NCBI GenBank assembly: GCA_011799875.1
Contig: CM022299.1
Span: forward strand, 209,876,070-209,940,069
Direction of reading: 5' to 3'
DNA: 64,000 nucleotides
Origin: Thinopyrum elongatum
Taxonomy: Eukaryota; Streptophyta; Magnoliopsida; Poales; Poaceae
Shown here piece after piece: positions 10,651-23,600 of the stretch. The position numbers and the translations under genes are program-made. The notes beneath the pieces are model-generated. The model was not told where the DNA came from. It ran no database searches and worked only from the letters and a program-made list of their open reading frames with translations. Each line of letters starts with the position of its first letter. Position 1 is the stretch's first letter.

Positions 10651-13600
10651 TGTGATGCCCCGACTCAATCGTGCACTAATCATACACGCAAACATGCACG
10701 ATCAAGCACAGGGACTCACGGGAAGATATCACAACACAACTCTAACACAAATAAATGGAGATCCACGAATATTACAGACCAGGGATCACGAGGATCTGAA
10801 TACGTAAGTCAGTCACACAAATAATATCTGGGTACAGACATAGTTAGACAAGTTTTGCCTTAAGAAGGCTAGCACAAACAACGACTCTAGATCAAAAGGC
10901 AAAGGCCTCCCACCTGGGAGCCTCTGATCCTACTCCTGGTCAGCTGGCTCGATCCAATAGTAAGTACCGTCTGGACCCTCCTGATAGTAAGCTCCTGTGG
11001 TGGCATCAGGCTCCGGGGCTCCATCGTCTGATGTATCATCAAAGTGGGGTATGGGGAAAAAGAAGTAACAAAGCAACCTTGATTACTCATCCGAAGTACT
11101 CAGCAAGCAAGGATCTACACTACATATGCAACATTATCAAAGAGGAAAAGGCTGTACATGTGGACTGGGCTGCAGAAATGCCAGAATAGAGAGAAGGCCT
11201 AGTCCTATCGAAGACTAGCATCTTCACGAAGCCACCATCTTGCAGCAATAGAAGAGAGTAGAATAGCATTTTATTAAGCAAACATGTTGAAGTAAGCCTA
11301 GAGATCCTTCCTCGACTCCCTACGAGAAAGCGATCCTGAAGCTTCAATTATGTAACAAGTATCCAGTTCAAGTAGTAGATCGGGATACACAAACTGAGCG
11401 TCCTTTACCGTAGGACCGGCTATCGATAGATTATTCATCCCTGCAGGGGTGCACTACTGTTACCCAACACGCTCGATCACCTCTGGCCGGACACACTTGC
11501 TGGGTAATGCTCGGCCTCGGGAGATCAACACGAAGCAGCGCCCTACCTAGGCTCAGCAGAGAGGTCAGCACGCCGGACTAACCTATGCACCCAGAGGTCT
11601 TGGGCCATCGCCTTGGGCACCCTGCGCATTGTGAGGCTGGCCAGGGTGCAGGCACGACACTGAACTCGTCAGTGAAGTATCCAGCCCAATCCCGACAATC
11701 AGCCTGCACGGTGAACCGTGACGTCTGAAGAGCTTTCGGGAGAAACGTACATCGTAGAGGGCCCCATAAACCATTATCCCGCGTGGTGGTAGTGCGTATA
11801 GGGCACGTCGACCCACTCAGATCAAACACCCAAATCCAATAGGCTCATTTAGTAACACGCGGAGACAATAAGAGTTTCTGAAGCTCCGCCACAATATCAC
11901 CATCGAGTGTCCTTCCGACACACCCGACATCATAGATCCCCTGCGGGTACCCATCAGGGTCGACCCACCTGTAACAAAGGTCAAAGTAACTGTGTGGTCA
12001 TAACATCAAGGGGGAAACCCCGAGGTATCATCCTCGGTGGATTCCACACGATGAAAACCATCGGGGTGAACGTATGAGGCATCACCCTCGAGGTTCACAC
12101 TGAGGGGTTGCACGACAGAGTCGTATCAGAAGGGAAGAAGGAGTAATCACCCTCGATGACCATGACCGAACAGCTACACTGCAGAGTATTCATCAGGAGT
12201 GCGTTACGAGGTATCACCCTCGGCACTCGAGAGTAACTATGCAGAGTCATACAACTAAGGGGGGTGAGGTGATGTGTTGGTCTCTGGTCGATGATCACAT
12301 TGATCGAGTCATCGAAGATCAAGCAGGGGCAACAAGGGTAAGGTGGTGGGGGTCACTGATGGTTCACTACCAAGCTATACTAAGCAGTTTAACATAGGCA
12401 GGTAAGGTAACAATAAACAGGTTACAAAAGCAGGCTATGCATCAAAATAGGAGCAAACATTAACAGTAGCAAAATCTAATGCAAGCAGGGGAAATGGAAT
12501 GGGCGATATCTGGATGCTCAAGGGGGGGGGGGCTTGCCTTGTTGCTCTGGCAAGAAAGAGGGGTCGTCAACGGGCTGCTCGTCTGTAGCGTAGTCGTACC
12601 CAGCTGCAACATCGTCGGTCTCGGCGTCTATCGAGAGAGAAGGAGGAGGAGAGAAACAATAAATTCACGGCAGAAATGCAAACAATATGCATGACATGTC
12701 TTAATGCTATGCAGAGGTGTTCTACTGCCTAACTAAATGAGTTAGTTAAATTAGGAATTTGTCCAGATTTATTTAATTAAAGTTGGGCACTATTCATTTA
12801 TTGAAATCGGTCTAAAAGTACCATGTTCATCTAGCTAGGGGCATCTGACAGGAATACGGAGGGCGTATTCAGATTCGTATCGAAATTCTGAGCAACTTTC
12901 ATATATAAATTATTTTCATCGGAGTTACGGATTATTTTATATGATTTTTCAAAGTTTAAACAATATTATGAAATTACAGATTTATTATTAATTCAAATTA
13001 TCCAGAATAGTAAACGATGATGTCAGCATGACATCACCATGATGTCAGCAGGTCAAACCCAGCTGACCAGAGTCAAACCTGACACGTGGGTCCAGTGGGA
13101 CCAACATGTCATTGACTGAGCTAACTAAACAGGGTTAATTTAATCTAACTAAACTAATTAGTAGGTGGGGCCTACTGGTCAGTGAGTGTTTAGTTTACTA
13201 ATTAACTTAATTAACTAATTAAGAGTTTATTTATTTATTTAAATTAGTTTATTTGGCGGGACCCACATGTCATAGACAGGGGCCAGCCCAGTCAGCGTTG
13301 ACTGGGGTCAACGGGGCCCAGGGGCAGTGGCTGAGCGGTGGGACCCGCGGCGCCAGGTGGCAGCCACGTCGTCACCGGCCATCGGAGTGCGCCGGCGAGC
13401 CCGAAGCAGTGGTGGAACTCCGGCGAGCTCGGGATTAGGCTGTGGTGCACGGTTTGGCGCGCGGTTTGGTAATCTGGAACGGCCTCTCCAAGGCGCGTCC
13501 GATGGTGGGATTGGCTGGCCGCGGGGTGGCTGGAATGGTCGCCGGCGATGACGTCGGGCGGAGACGGCTCGGGTGCGCTACGGGAACCACGCTACGGCGT

Positions 13601-14742
13601 GTTAACGGACGAGGCGAAGCATTGGGGAGGCTCTACGCGATGCGGCGAGCAAGTTGGGCAGCAGCGCGCGACCAATTGGTCGCCGGAACGATGCCGGCGA
13701 TGAGCTACGCGGTGACGAGCTCGGGCAAGTTGGGGGCGGCACGTACATCTAGCGAACGGCGACGAGAGAGAGAGGGGAGGAAGCGGAGGCTCACAATGCT
13801 ACTGCTGATGTGCAACGGTGGGCTTGGGGGAGGCTCGAGGCGGCGAATCAACGACGGCGACGCAGACGGCCGAAGGAGGAAGAAGGCGGCGTTCCTGGCA
13901 ATGGAGAGGGCCTCGGCTCCGGCTCGTTGGCGCAGGCGATGTAGCGGACGGCGGTGAGCCACGGAGACATGTCGGGGAGGCAAACGGGGTACGATGGCCG
14001 CAAGGTTCAACGGAGGCCGATCATGGCGGCGTCGGGTGAGGTGGGAGAGAGCGAGGGAGAAAGGGGAGAAGTGCTAGGGTTCGCCAGGGGGTGCGCGGAG
14101 CTGCTCTTATCCACAGGCGGGCGTGGGAGCACGCTGTCGAGCGGCGAGCGAGGGGGGCCGGGTGCGTGCCCATGGCGCGTGCGGGGTGTTCGACAGCGGG
14201 GCGGCATGAGCAGTGCGAGGTGGGAGGCGAGGCTAGATGGGCTGGGCCGGGCACTGTGGCAAGCAGGCCTAAGTGCACAGTAGAGCTTTAGGCCTTTTTC
14301 TATTTTTCCTTTTTAAGTCTGTTTTGTTAATTGTTTGGGCACTAAATGAATTTTGTAAAAAGTGTGACCTAGTTCATAAATCACAGTGCATTATATCCTA
14401 ACAGCAAAAACTAGTTTGGGCAAAACATAATTTCATATTTAATTTAGATTAAATAAAAGGTTATTACAGGAGGTTGTTTGCTACTGTTTGAGGTTGTTAG
14501 AGCCACTTATCCAATTCCAATAATGTTGGTTACAATTTTAGAATTGTCTCTGACTTATTTGCTATTTAATGAACATTTTAGATCCTGATTTGAACAACTT
14601 TTATTTTCCACTTTGAATTTAATTGAAGTTTGAATTAGAAGTTTGAAATGCAATATGATGCAATGATGATTATGCACTGTTAATCTAGCTGACTTGTTAT
14701 TATCAAAAGTGATTAATGTGGCTAATGACATGGGGTGTTACA
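10651..14742 (-). repeat. 3' LTR of the chromovirus
   Basis: A 4092-bp LTR, on the minus strand starting TGTAACACCCCATGTC at 14742 and ending GGGGCATCACA at 10651. It is collinear with 20624-24711. It contains repeated ATCACCCTCG-type motifs (about 12000-12260), a CATGATGTCAGCA palindromic cluster near 13020-13050 and a GC-rich block at about 13250-14285. The open frames inside are treated as chance frames. Confidence 0.93.
13250..14285. other. GC-rich block inside the 3' LTR of the chromovirus
   Basis: A sharply bounded ~1-kb GC-rich block between AT-rich flanks, present also at about 23215-24247 in the other LTR. It has long open frames on both strands (plus 13442-13957, minus 13705-14010) rich in Arg, Pro, Ala and Gly with no domain I recognise. 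In element orientation it sits near the LTR start. It may be the promoter/5' leader of the element transcript or an old captured fragment. The frames diverge between the two LTRs without obvious coding constraint. Confidence 0.5.
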
Positions 14743-14752
14743 ATTCTCCTCA
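14743..14752 (-). other. Polypurine tract of the chromovirus
   Basis: TGAGGAGAAT on the minus strand immediately before the 3' LTR start TGTAACACC at 14742. A purine run at this place is the expected plus-strand primer. Confidence 0.65.
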
Positions 14753-14778
14753 TCTAACAAGAATTCTCGTCCCAAGAA

Positions 14779-17700
14779 TTAAGAGGAAGACTGGAAGAAA
14801 GCGGGGTATTCTTCGCGAAGACGATCCTCGCGTTCCCAAGTGGCTTCATCTTCAGAATGATTCGACCACTGAACTTTAAGGAATTTGATTGACTTTTGAT
14901 GAGTCCGGCGTTCAGCTTGGTCAAGAATACAGATGGGATATTCTGGATAAGACAGATCTTCCCACAATTCAAGCATATCATGATCCACAGCTCGAATAGG
15001 ATCCTTGAAGCAGCGATGAAGTTGGGATACATGAAAGACATCATGCACTTGAGAAAGAGTTGGCGGCAATTGCAACTGATATGCCACTTCTCCTCGACGG
15101 GCAAGAATACGGAACGGGCCAATGTAGCGAGGAGCTAACTTGCCTTTGATTCCGAACCGATGAGTGCCTTTCAACGGAGTGACGCGAAGGTAAGCTTGCT
15201 CGCCAGGCTGATAGACCATTTCCTGGTGCTTTCAGTCATAGTTGCTCTTCTGACGAGACTGAGCAGTTTTCAGATGTTCACGGATGATGCGGACTTGTTC
15301 TTCCGCTTGCTGAACAATGTCCGGTCCGACGAGTGAGCGTTCCCCAGTTTCTGACCAATTCAGAGGGGTTCGACACTTACGACCGTATAGAACTTCAAAT
15401 GGTGCCATCTTCAGACTAGCTTGATAGCTATTGTTGTAAGAGAATTCGGCATATGGGAGAGATTCCTCCCACTTCTTACCGAAGGAGATGACGCAAGCTC
15501 GAAGCATATCTTCGAGCACTTGATTAACTTGTTTGACTTGACCCTTTGACTGAGGGTGAAAAGCGGTACCGAATGACAGGTGAGTTCCCATAGCTTCTTG
15601 GAAACTATTCCAGAATCTGGAGGTGAAGAGGCTGCCACGATCAGAACTGACCTCCAAGGGAACACCGTGGAGTGACACAATTCGGGAAACATACAAGTCT
15701 GCTAACTGGCTAGCAGCGATTGTCTCCTTAACTGGCAGAAAGTGAGCCACCTTTGAGAATCGGTCAATGACGATAAAAATAGCATCATGACCCTTCTGAG
15801 ATCTGGGAAAACCAGTAATGAAATCCATTTGGACTTTGTCCCATTTCCATTCAGGAATATCAAGTGGTTGCAGAGTTCCAGCAGGCCTTTGATGTTCTGC
15901 TTTAATGCGGCGGCAAACGTCACACTCAGAAACATAACGAGCAATGTCTCGCTTCATATTAGGCCACCAGTATCTCTGACAAATGTCACGGTACATCTTT
16001 GTGCTACCAGGATGAATTGACAGAGGAGTGTCATGAGCTTCTTTCATAACGTGTTCCCTCTCATCCTTGAACTTGGGTACGAAGAGACGGCGTTGGAAGA
16101 ATAGGATCCCATCCTTATCAAGATGGAATTCCAACGGCTTTCCTTTTTTGAGGTATCGCTTAATCCTTTCAACTTCAGAGTCATACCGTTGCATAGTCTT
16201 AATGTTATGTTCTAAATCTGGTTCAACAACCAGGGTATTGAGATAACCCTGTGGAACAATATGGAGGTTCAATTTGCGAAGCTCTTCATGGAGAAGAGGT
16301 TGTGTTTCCTGAACCATATGGTTGCTGCAATAAGCCTTGGGACTCAAAGCATCGGCCAATACATTAGCCTTGCCAGGGGTATATGAGATATTCATATCAT
16401 AATCGGCAATTTTCTCGAGCCATCTTTGTTGACGAAGGTTTAGATCTGGTTGAGTATATAAATACTTCAAACTTTGATGATCCGTGTATATCTCACAACG
16501 GTTACCGAGAAGGTAATGTCGCCATAGCTTCAGGGCATAAATAACCGCAGAAAGTTCAAGATCATGCACTGGATAATTTTCTTCATGAGGACGCAATTGT
16601 CGAGAGGCATAAGCAAACACCTTACACTCTTGCATTAGGACACAGCCTAATCCTTGACGAGATGCATCACAGTATATCATGAAATCCTTTTAGGAATCCG
16701 GGGGTGCTAGCACTGGGGCAGACGTCAACTTATCTCTTAGTGTCTGAAAACTTTCTTGACATTTTTATGTCCACTCAAATTTAACACCTTTGTGGAGTAG
16801 ATCAGTAAGTGGCTTTGCAATCTTGGAAAAGTTCTCAATGAATCGACGGCAATAACTAGCGAGTCCAAGAAAACTTCTGACTTGCTTAACATTCTTCGGG
16901 GGAGTCCAATCAAGAATAGCCTGAACTCGTTCGGGGTTAACAGCAATGCCATTCTTGGAAATCACATGACCAAGATAGGTCACTTCAGATAACCAGAACT
17001 CACACTTGGAGAATTCAGCATACAACTGATGTTCTCGTAGCTTCTCCAATACAAGCCGAAGATGTTCAGCATGTTCTTCTTCATTCTTAGAATATATTAG
17101 GATATCATCCAGATAAACCACGACGAATTTGTCGAGGTAATCCATGAAGATATAGTTCATCAACCAAGAGAAGGTTGCTGGAGCATTTGTTAAGCCAAAT
17201 GACATGACAGTGTACTTATAAGAGCCATATCAAGTAACAAAGGCAGTCTTCGGAATATCCTCTTCGCGAACACGGATCTGATGATAACCCAACCTCAAGT
17301 CGAGTTTCGAGAAGACAGAGGATCCAGCAAGCTGATCATAAAGATCATTGATCCGGGGCAATGGGTATTTATTCTGGATTGTGGCTTGGTTAATGGGCCG
17401 GTAATCTTGAACCAATCGGTTAGTTCCATCCTTCTTCCTAACGAAGAGTGAAGGTGCTCCCCAAGCAGAGGAACTGGGGCGGATGAAACCTTTCTTAAGT
17501 GACTTGTCGATTTCTTCCTTAAGCTCGAGAAGGTAGTGCAGAGGCATCTTATAAGGACGCTTCGCAATAGGGGTAGTGCCAGGCTTCAAGTCAATGACAA
17601 ACTCGACAGCTCTAACCGGGGGTATTCCTGGAAGTTCTTCCGGAAAGACGTCCAAAAAATCTCAAACGACAGGAACGTTCTTGATCCCTTCCAGAGGTGA

Positions 17701-17844
17701 GGCGTTCAAAGCATTCAGAGCATATATCTGAGCTTCAGCATCCCGTGTAATGCGGGCGGTATAATTCACTATCTCGTCGGAGGGATGAAGAAGTTGGACG
17801 ACTTTAGTGGCACAATTGGTGGAGCAATGTGAGCTTTCAACCAA
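14779..17844 (-). pseudogene. Chromovirus pol: RT, RNase H, integrase, chromodomain
   Basis: A single minus-strand frame from about 17844 to a stop at 14779. The RT has RRPYKMP-like fingers, VQDYRPIN, then [12 protein letters not shown] and YLDD at about 17104-17115. The RNase H follows with [14 protein letters not shown] and [10 protein letters not shown]. The integrase has an HHCC zinc site ([16 protein letters not shown]), core Asp in QMDFITGF, second Asp in SSDRGSLF, and at the D-D(35)-E glutamate position a lysine codon AAA at 15532-15534. A chromodomain occupies about 14937-14790 (KFLKVQWSNHSEDEATWE). In-frame stops: TGA 17662-17664, TGA 17230-17232, TAA 16765-16767, TAA 16690-16692 and TGA 15232-15234. 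The chromodomain is known in this clade to bias integration to marked chromatin. This copy cannot make active Pol. Confidence 0.92.
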
Positions 17845-19208
17845 TCCATTCCGAGTATGAGGTCTATGGTGGAAGACTTCAAGATGATGGGTGAGGCAAG
17901 GAATTCCAACCCTTTAATTTCGACGGTAACGTCAGCTGCTATCACATCAGCATGACAATGACCTCCGGGAGTTTTAACGACTAACGGAGTATGCATCTTC
18001 TCATACCGAATGCCATGCATGAATGCAAATTTTCCAGAGATGAATGAATGTGATGCTCCTGAATCAAATAAAATAGAAGCAGGTACTGAGTTAACGAGAA
18101 GGGTACCCATCACAGTAGCAGGTTGATCCTGGACTTCTTCAATATCAATGTTGTAAGCGTGTCCACGACCATGTGCAGCAGACCAAGTATTATAGTTGCG
18201 GGCCTGATTGTTGCCACGACCATTGCCACGGCCAGTACGAGGAAAAGCCAACTGATTCTGAGTCTGGAGGCAGTCCTTAGCAAGGTGACCTGGTTTGCGG
18301 CACTTGAAGCACAGACCATCTTCAGGATGAAGAGGAGCATTGTGTTGAATAGCTTGAGCTCTTGGTTGCCTCGGTGGTGGAGGAGGCAGACGTGGTGAAG
18401 CATAGTTGTTCTTTGGCTCAGGGGCATTTGGACGGAACACGTTGTTGGGAATCCAGACTCGACGCTTCTGTGCTGAGGCCGAAGATGAGCCAGCATCACG
18501 ATAGCGCTTCTGCGAGTCCTTGTGCTTCATCTGAGCTGTCTCAACCAGAATAGCCTTGTTCACTAGAGTAGAAAAGTCATTGAAGTCTTGAGCAGCAAGT
18601 GCAAGCTCGAGGTCTGGGTGGAGTCCATTACGAAACTTCTCTTGTCTACAGGCATTTGTGGCGATGTCTTCTTCAGCATAGCGGGAGAGGTCAAGGAATT
18701 CCCGCTGATAAGCTTCGACAGTTTTGTTGCCCTGAGAGAGGTTGCGGAACTAGGTCTTCATCCGTTCCATAATTCCCTGAGAAATATAACGGGCATGGAA
18801 AGCAGCCTGGAACTCATACCAGGTAACGACTGTTCTAGCGGGAAGTGTACGCTTGTGGGTGTCCCACCATTGAGCAGCGGGACCCTTTAGGAAAAAGGTC
18901 GTGAAGGTGACGAAGTTGGCAGGGGCGACATTAGCAGACTCCATCTCGTGAGTGATGTCGCGGAGCCAGTCATCAGCATCTAGTGGTTTGTCAGAGTTGC
19001 AGAACTGAGTGGGGTTGAGTCACATAAACTCTGTCAAAGTTATTGAAGGAGGGTTCTGGTTCTGGTTGTTTTGATGCAGAAACTGAGCCATAATCCCAGT
19101 CATGAATTGGCGGTTGAGCTCAAATTGTTGGATCATAGCTGCCATATAGTCTGGCGGTGGTGGGCGTTCAGGAGCACGACCACGACCACGACCACTTGGT
19201 CTAACCAT
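17841..19208 (-). pseudogene. Chromovirus gag and protease
   Basis: Starts at ATG 19208 (MVRPSGRGRGR). The capsid region shows DADDWLRDITHEME, GPAAQWWDTHK and WYEFQAAFHARYI, the usual retrotrans_gag signature. A CCHC zinc knuckle CFKCRKPGHLAKDC is at about 18311-18270, followed by an Arg/Gly-rich stretch. The protease starts near 18160; its active site is LFDSGASHSFIS (Asp near 18065), ending LILGMDWL. TGA at 19020-19022 and TAG at 18750-18752 interrupt Gag. At about 17841 the frame shifts by one and pol continues. Because the shift lies inside the last protease helix I read it as an indel rather than a programmed frameshift. Confidence 0.9.
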
Positions 19209-19458
19209 CCTACTAAGTATCAACAGGGGGTAGTTTACTAAAAGCAATTGCGAGTGTTTAGCGACAAGCATGATGTAACTCAACAACAATTTAAGCAGTG
19301 TAACAGATACATAATAGTAGTCAATTAAGACATACAGATCCATACACAGAGTCGAGTACATGCGGACAGCATAACGGCGCAAATTTAGAACTAGATATAC
19401 TAGGCGGCGCGCAGGCACGCGGTAAGGAAGTACACAACGAGACATAGCAAAGGCTACA

Positions 19459-20229
19459 TCAACATCGGGGAAAACCACTGAAACGGGGTAACTGCGAGTG
19501 CGGACGACGAATGGCCATCGCGGAAGGATCCTGCGCTCCATGTGCACTCTGATGCAGAACCCGGTCTCGAGCTGTAAGAAGAGATCCACGTGTAGGTGTG
19601 TGACCTCCAACAGCAGGCCAATAAATACCAGCATACATCTGAGTCCTGCACGGATAAAGGATGTGCTCCGGATGTATCCCTGCAGGAACGGCGGGTAGCA
19701 ACTGCGTCATAGCATCGTAGAGACGTGCTCGAGTGGCAACCAACTCGACGGCAAGAGCCCGAACAGTGCGATCCAGAGCCTGAGTGCACTGAATCAGAAT
19801 GCGCGGGTCGTAGCGACGAGGCTCGTACGGGGCACAGATAGCTGTGTAGTATCTAGTAGCATCTCCAGCAGGGGCATACGGGATGTATCAGAACTCAAAG
19901 GCATCCAAGATATTGCTAAACTCTCCTCGGAGACGTGCGACAGCAGAGTAGGTGGCATCATGGACTGCCATCTCAATCGTCACGCCGATACCGTGGAAAA
20001 GGTGCAGCTCAGTGTCTGAGTCATCTTCCTGATCATAGATACGAACATCAGCATGGTACTGCTCCTGGTTGAACTCGCAGTAATCCTCGTAGACCATGTA
20101 CTCGGGGTACCAGCGGTAGCCAAGTCTGGTCAGGAGGGCGATCAGAACAGCTGGAAACCCAGGGGCATCATGAGCCCAAGTGCGAAGCACAAGCTATGTC
20201 GTAGGACGTGGTGGAAACAAACGATCCAT
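19459..20229 (-). pseudogene. Extra ORF upstream of gag in the chromovirus, possible dsRBD-like fold
   Basis: A 257-codon frame from ATG 20229 (MDRLFPPRPT) to the stop at 19459, in its own reading frame upstream of gag. TAG at 20194-20196 and TGA at 19885-19887 interrupt it. The N-terminal third suggests an alpha-beta-beta-beta-alpha layout: LIALLTRLGYRWYPEYMVYED, then QYHADVRIYD, then LHLFHGIGVTIEMAVHDATY continuing SAVARL. The G-x-G-x-(S/T)-x-x-x-A-x-x-x-A ending resembles double-stranded RNA-binding domains, and grass genomes hold many uncharacterised proteins with such a segment. The C-terminal part is Arg/Pro/Ala-rich without recognised domain. The similarity is by eye only; function is unknown. 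Confidence 0.6.
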
Positions 20230-20608
20230 CTGAAACAGAGGAAATTAAGGATTGTCAAATGACAGTGAGAAGTTTAATACAACTCGGAGAGAAAGGTTAA
20301 ACAAAACAATGGAAAGGAAAATGATTATCAGACTAATCAGATCAATGACAGGGAAATCGCACAGATATCCAGCTCTCCGGGTAGACGGGATTTACGAGAT
20401 CCTAAGTGTCGGCGTTAGTAAAATTTATTTAACCCGAATAGAAGAGAGATCAGAGTCCCAGAGTATAGACGAGGAATAAAAGATCCTAATACCACCCAGT
20501 TGGCGACGTGGGCCCGTAAGCCACACAGCCAAGTTAGTAAAATAGTTTTTCGATGTCTAGACTCAACTTCGGCCAAGGAATTGGAAGGGGGCTTCCTACA
20601 GGCAGTCG

Positions 20609-20620
20609 GCTCTGATACCA
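20609..20620 (-). other. Primer-binding site of the chromovirus (tRNA-iMet)
   Basis: TGGTATCAGAGC on the minus strand, three bases inside the 5' LTR end at 20624. It is the classic complement of the initiator-Met tRNA 3' end and fixes both element orientation and LTR boundary. The ~380 bases from here to the first ATG (20229) are untranslated leader. Confidence 0.95.
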
Positions 20621-20623
20621 ACT

Positions 20624-23600
20624 TGTGACGCCCTGACTCAATCGTGCACTAATCATACACGCAAACATGCACGATCAAGCACAGGGACTCACGGGAAGAT
20701 ATCACAACACAACTCTAACACAAATAAACGGAGATCCACGAATATTACAGAACAGGGATCATGAGGATCCGAATACATAAGTCAGTCATACAAATAATAT
20801 CTAGGTACAGACATAGTTAGACAAGTTTTGCCTTAAGAAGGCTAGCACAAACAACAACTCTAGATCGAAAGGCGGAGGCCTCCTGCCTGGGAGCCTCCGA
20901 TCCTACTCCTGGTCGGCTGGCTCGATCCAGTAGTAAGTACCGTCTGGACCCTCCTGGTAGTAAGCTCCTGTGGTGGCATCAGGCTCCGGGGCTCCATCGT
21001 CTGATGTATCATCAAAGTGGGGTATGGGGAAAAAGAAGTAACAAAGCAACCTTGATTACTCATCCGAAGTACTCAGCAAGCAAGGATCTACACTACATAT
21101 GCAACATTATCAAAGAGGAAAAGGCTGTACATGTGGATTGGGCTGCAGAAATGCCAGAATAGAGAGAAGGCCTAGTCCTATCGAAGACTAGCATCTTCAC
21201 GAAGCCAACATCTTGCAGCAATAGAAGAGAGTAGAATAGCATTTTATTAAGCAAACATGTTGAAGTAAGCCTAGAGATCCTTCCTCGACTCCCTGCGAGA
21301 ATGCGATCCCGAAGCTTCAATTATGTAACAAGTATCCAGTTCAAGTAGTAGATTGGGATACACAAACTGAGCGTCCTTTACCGTAGGACCGGCTATCGAT
21401 AGATTATTCATCCCTGCAGGGGTGCACTACTGTTACCCAACATGCTCGATCACCTCTGGCCGGACACACTTGCTGGGTAATGCTCGGCCTCGGGAGATCA
21501 ACACGAAGCAGCGCCCTACCTAGGCTCAGCAGAGAGGTCAGCACGCCGGACTAACCTATGCACCCAGAGGTCTTGGGCCATCGCCCTGGGCACCCTGCCG
21601 TTGCGAGACTATCCAGGGTGCAGGCGCGACACTGAACTCGTTAGTGAAGTATCTAGCCCAATCCCGACAATCAGCCTACACGGTGAACCGTGACGTCTGA
21701 AGAGCTTTCGGGAGAAACATACATCGCATAGGGCCCCATAAACCATTATCCCGCGTGGTGGTAGTGCGTATAGGGCACGTCGACCCACTCAGATGAAACA
21801 CCCAAATCCAATAGGCTCATTTAGTAACACGCGGAGACAATCAGAGTTTCTGAAGCTCCGCCACAATATAACCATCGAGTGCCCTTCCGGCACACCCGAC
21901 ATCATAGATCCCCTGCGGGTACCCTTCAGGGTCGACCCGCCTGTAACAAAGGTCAAAGTAACCATGTGGTCATAACATCAAGGGGGAAACCCCGAGGAAT
22001 CACCCTCGATGGATTCCACTCGATGAAAATCATCAGGGTGAACGTATGAGGCATCACCCTCGAGGTTCACACTGAGGGGTTGCATGACAGAGTCGTATCG
22101 GAAGGGGAGAAGGAGGAATCACCCTCGATGACCACGACCGAACAGCTACACTGCAGAGTATTCATCAAGAGTGCGTTACGAGGTATCACCCTCGGCACTC
22201 GAGAGTAACTATGCAGAGTCGTACAACTAAGGGGGGTGAGGTGATGTGTCGGTCTCTGGTCGACGATCACATTGATCGAGTCGTCGATGATCAAGCAGGG
22301 GCAACAAGGGTAAGGTGGTGGGGGTCACTGATGGTTCACTACCAAGCTATACTAAGCAGTTTAACATAGGCAGGTAAGGTTACAATAAACAGGTTACAAA
22401 AGCAGACTATGCATCAGAATAGGAGCAAACATTAACAGTAGCAAAATCTAATGCAAGCAGGGGAAATGGAATGGGCGATATCTGGATGCTCAAGGGGGGG
22501 GGCTTGCCTGGTTGCTCTGGCAAGAAAGAGGGGTCGTCAACGGGCTGCTCGTCTGTAGCGTAGTCGTACCCAGCTGCAACGTCGTCGGTCTCGGCGTCTA
22601 TTGAGAGAGAAGGAGGGGGAGAGAAACAATAAATTCACGGCAGAAATTCAAACAATATGCATGACATGTCTAAATGCTATGCAGAGGTGTTCTACTGCCT
22701 AACTAAATGAGCTAGTTAAATTAGGAATTTATCCGGATTTATTTAATTAAAGTTGGGCACTATTCATTTATTGAAATCGGTCTAAAATTTCCATGTTCAT
22801 CTAGCTAGGGGCATCTGAGAGGAATACGGAGGGCGTATTCAGATTCGTATCAAAATTCTGAGCAACTTTCATATATAAATTATTTTCATCGGAGTTACGG
22901 ATTATTTTATATGATTTTTCAAACTTTAAACAATATTCTGAAATTAAAGATTTATTATTAATTTGAATTATCCAGAATAGTAAATGATGACATCAGCATG
23001 ACATCTCCATGATGTCAGCAGGTCAAACCTAGCTGACCAGAGTCAAACCTGACAGGTGGGTCCAGTGGGACCCACATGTCATTGACTGAGCTAACTAAAT
23101 AGGGTTAATTTAATCTAACTAAACTAATTAGTAGGTGGGGCCTACTGGTTAGTGAGTGTTTAGTTTACTAATTAACTAATTAAGAGTTTATTTATTTATT
23201 TAAATTAGTTTATTTGGCGGGACCCACATGTCATAGACAGGGGCCATCCCAGTCAGCCTTGACTGGGGTCAACGGGGCCCACGGGGGCCCAGGGGCAGTG
23301 GCTGAGCGGTGGGACCCGCGGCGCCAGGTGGCAGCCATGTCGGCACCGGCCACCGGAGTGCGCCGGCGAGCCCGAAGCGGTGGTGGAACTCCGGCGAGCT
23401 CGGGATTCGGCTGTGGTGCACGGTTTGGCACGCGGTTTGGTGATCTGGAACGGCCTCTCCAAGGCGCGTCCGATGGTGGGGTTGGCTGACCGCGGGGTGG
23501 CCGGAATGGTTGCCGGCGACGACGTCGGGCGGCGACGGCTCGGGTGCGCTACGGGAACCGCGCTACGGCGTGTCAACGGACGAGGCGAAGCGCTGGGGAG

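Noticed and set aside
13442..14291. Several overlapping open frames on both strands in the chromovirus LTR
   Set aside because: High GC makes stops rare. The frames differ between the two LTRs and show no domain; kept only as a GC-rich block.
17838..17848. Programmed frameshift between protease and RT of the chromovirus
   Set aside because: The shift falls inside the last protease element rather than at a domain boundary, and I see no slippery heptamer; a simple indel is likelier.
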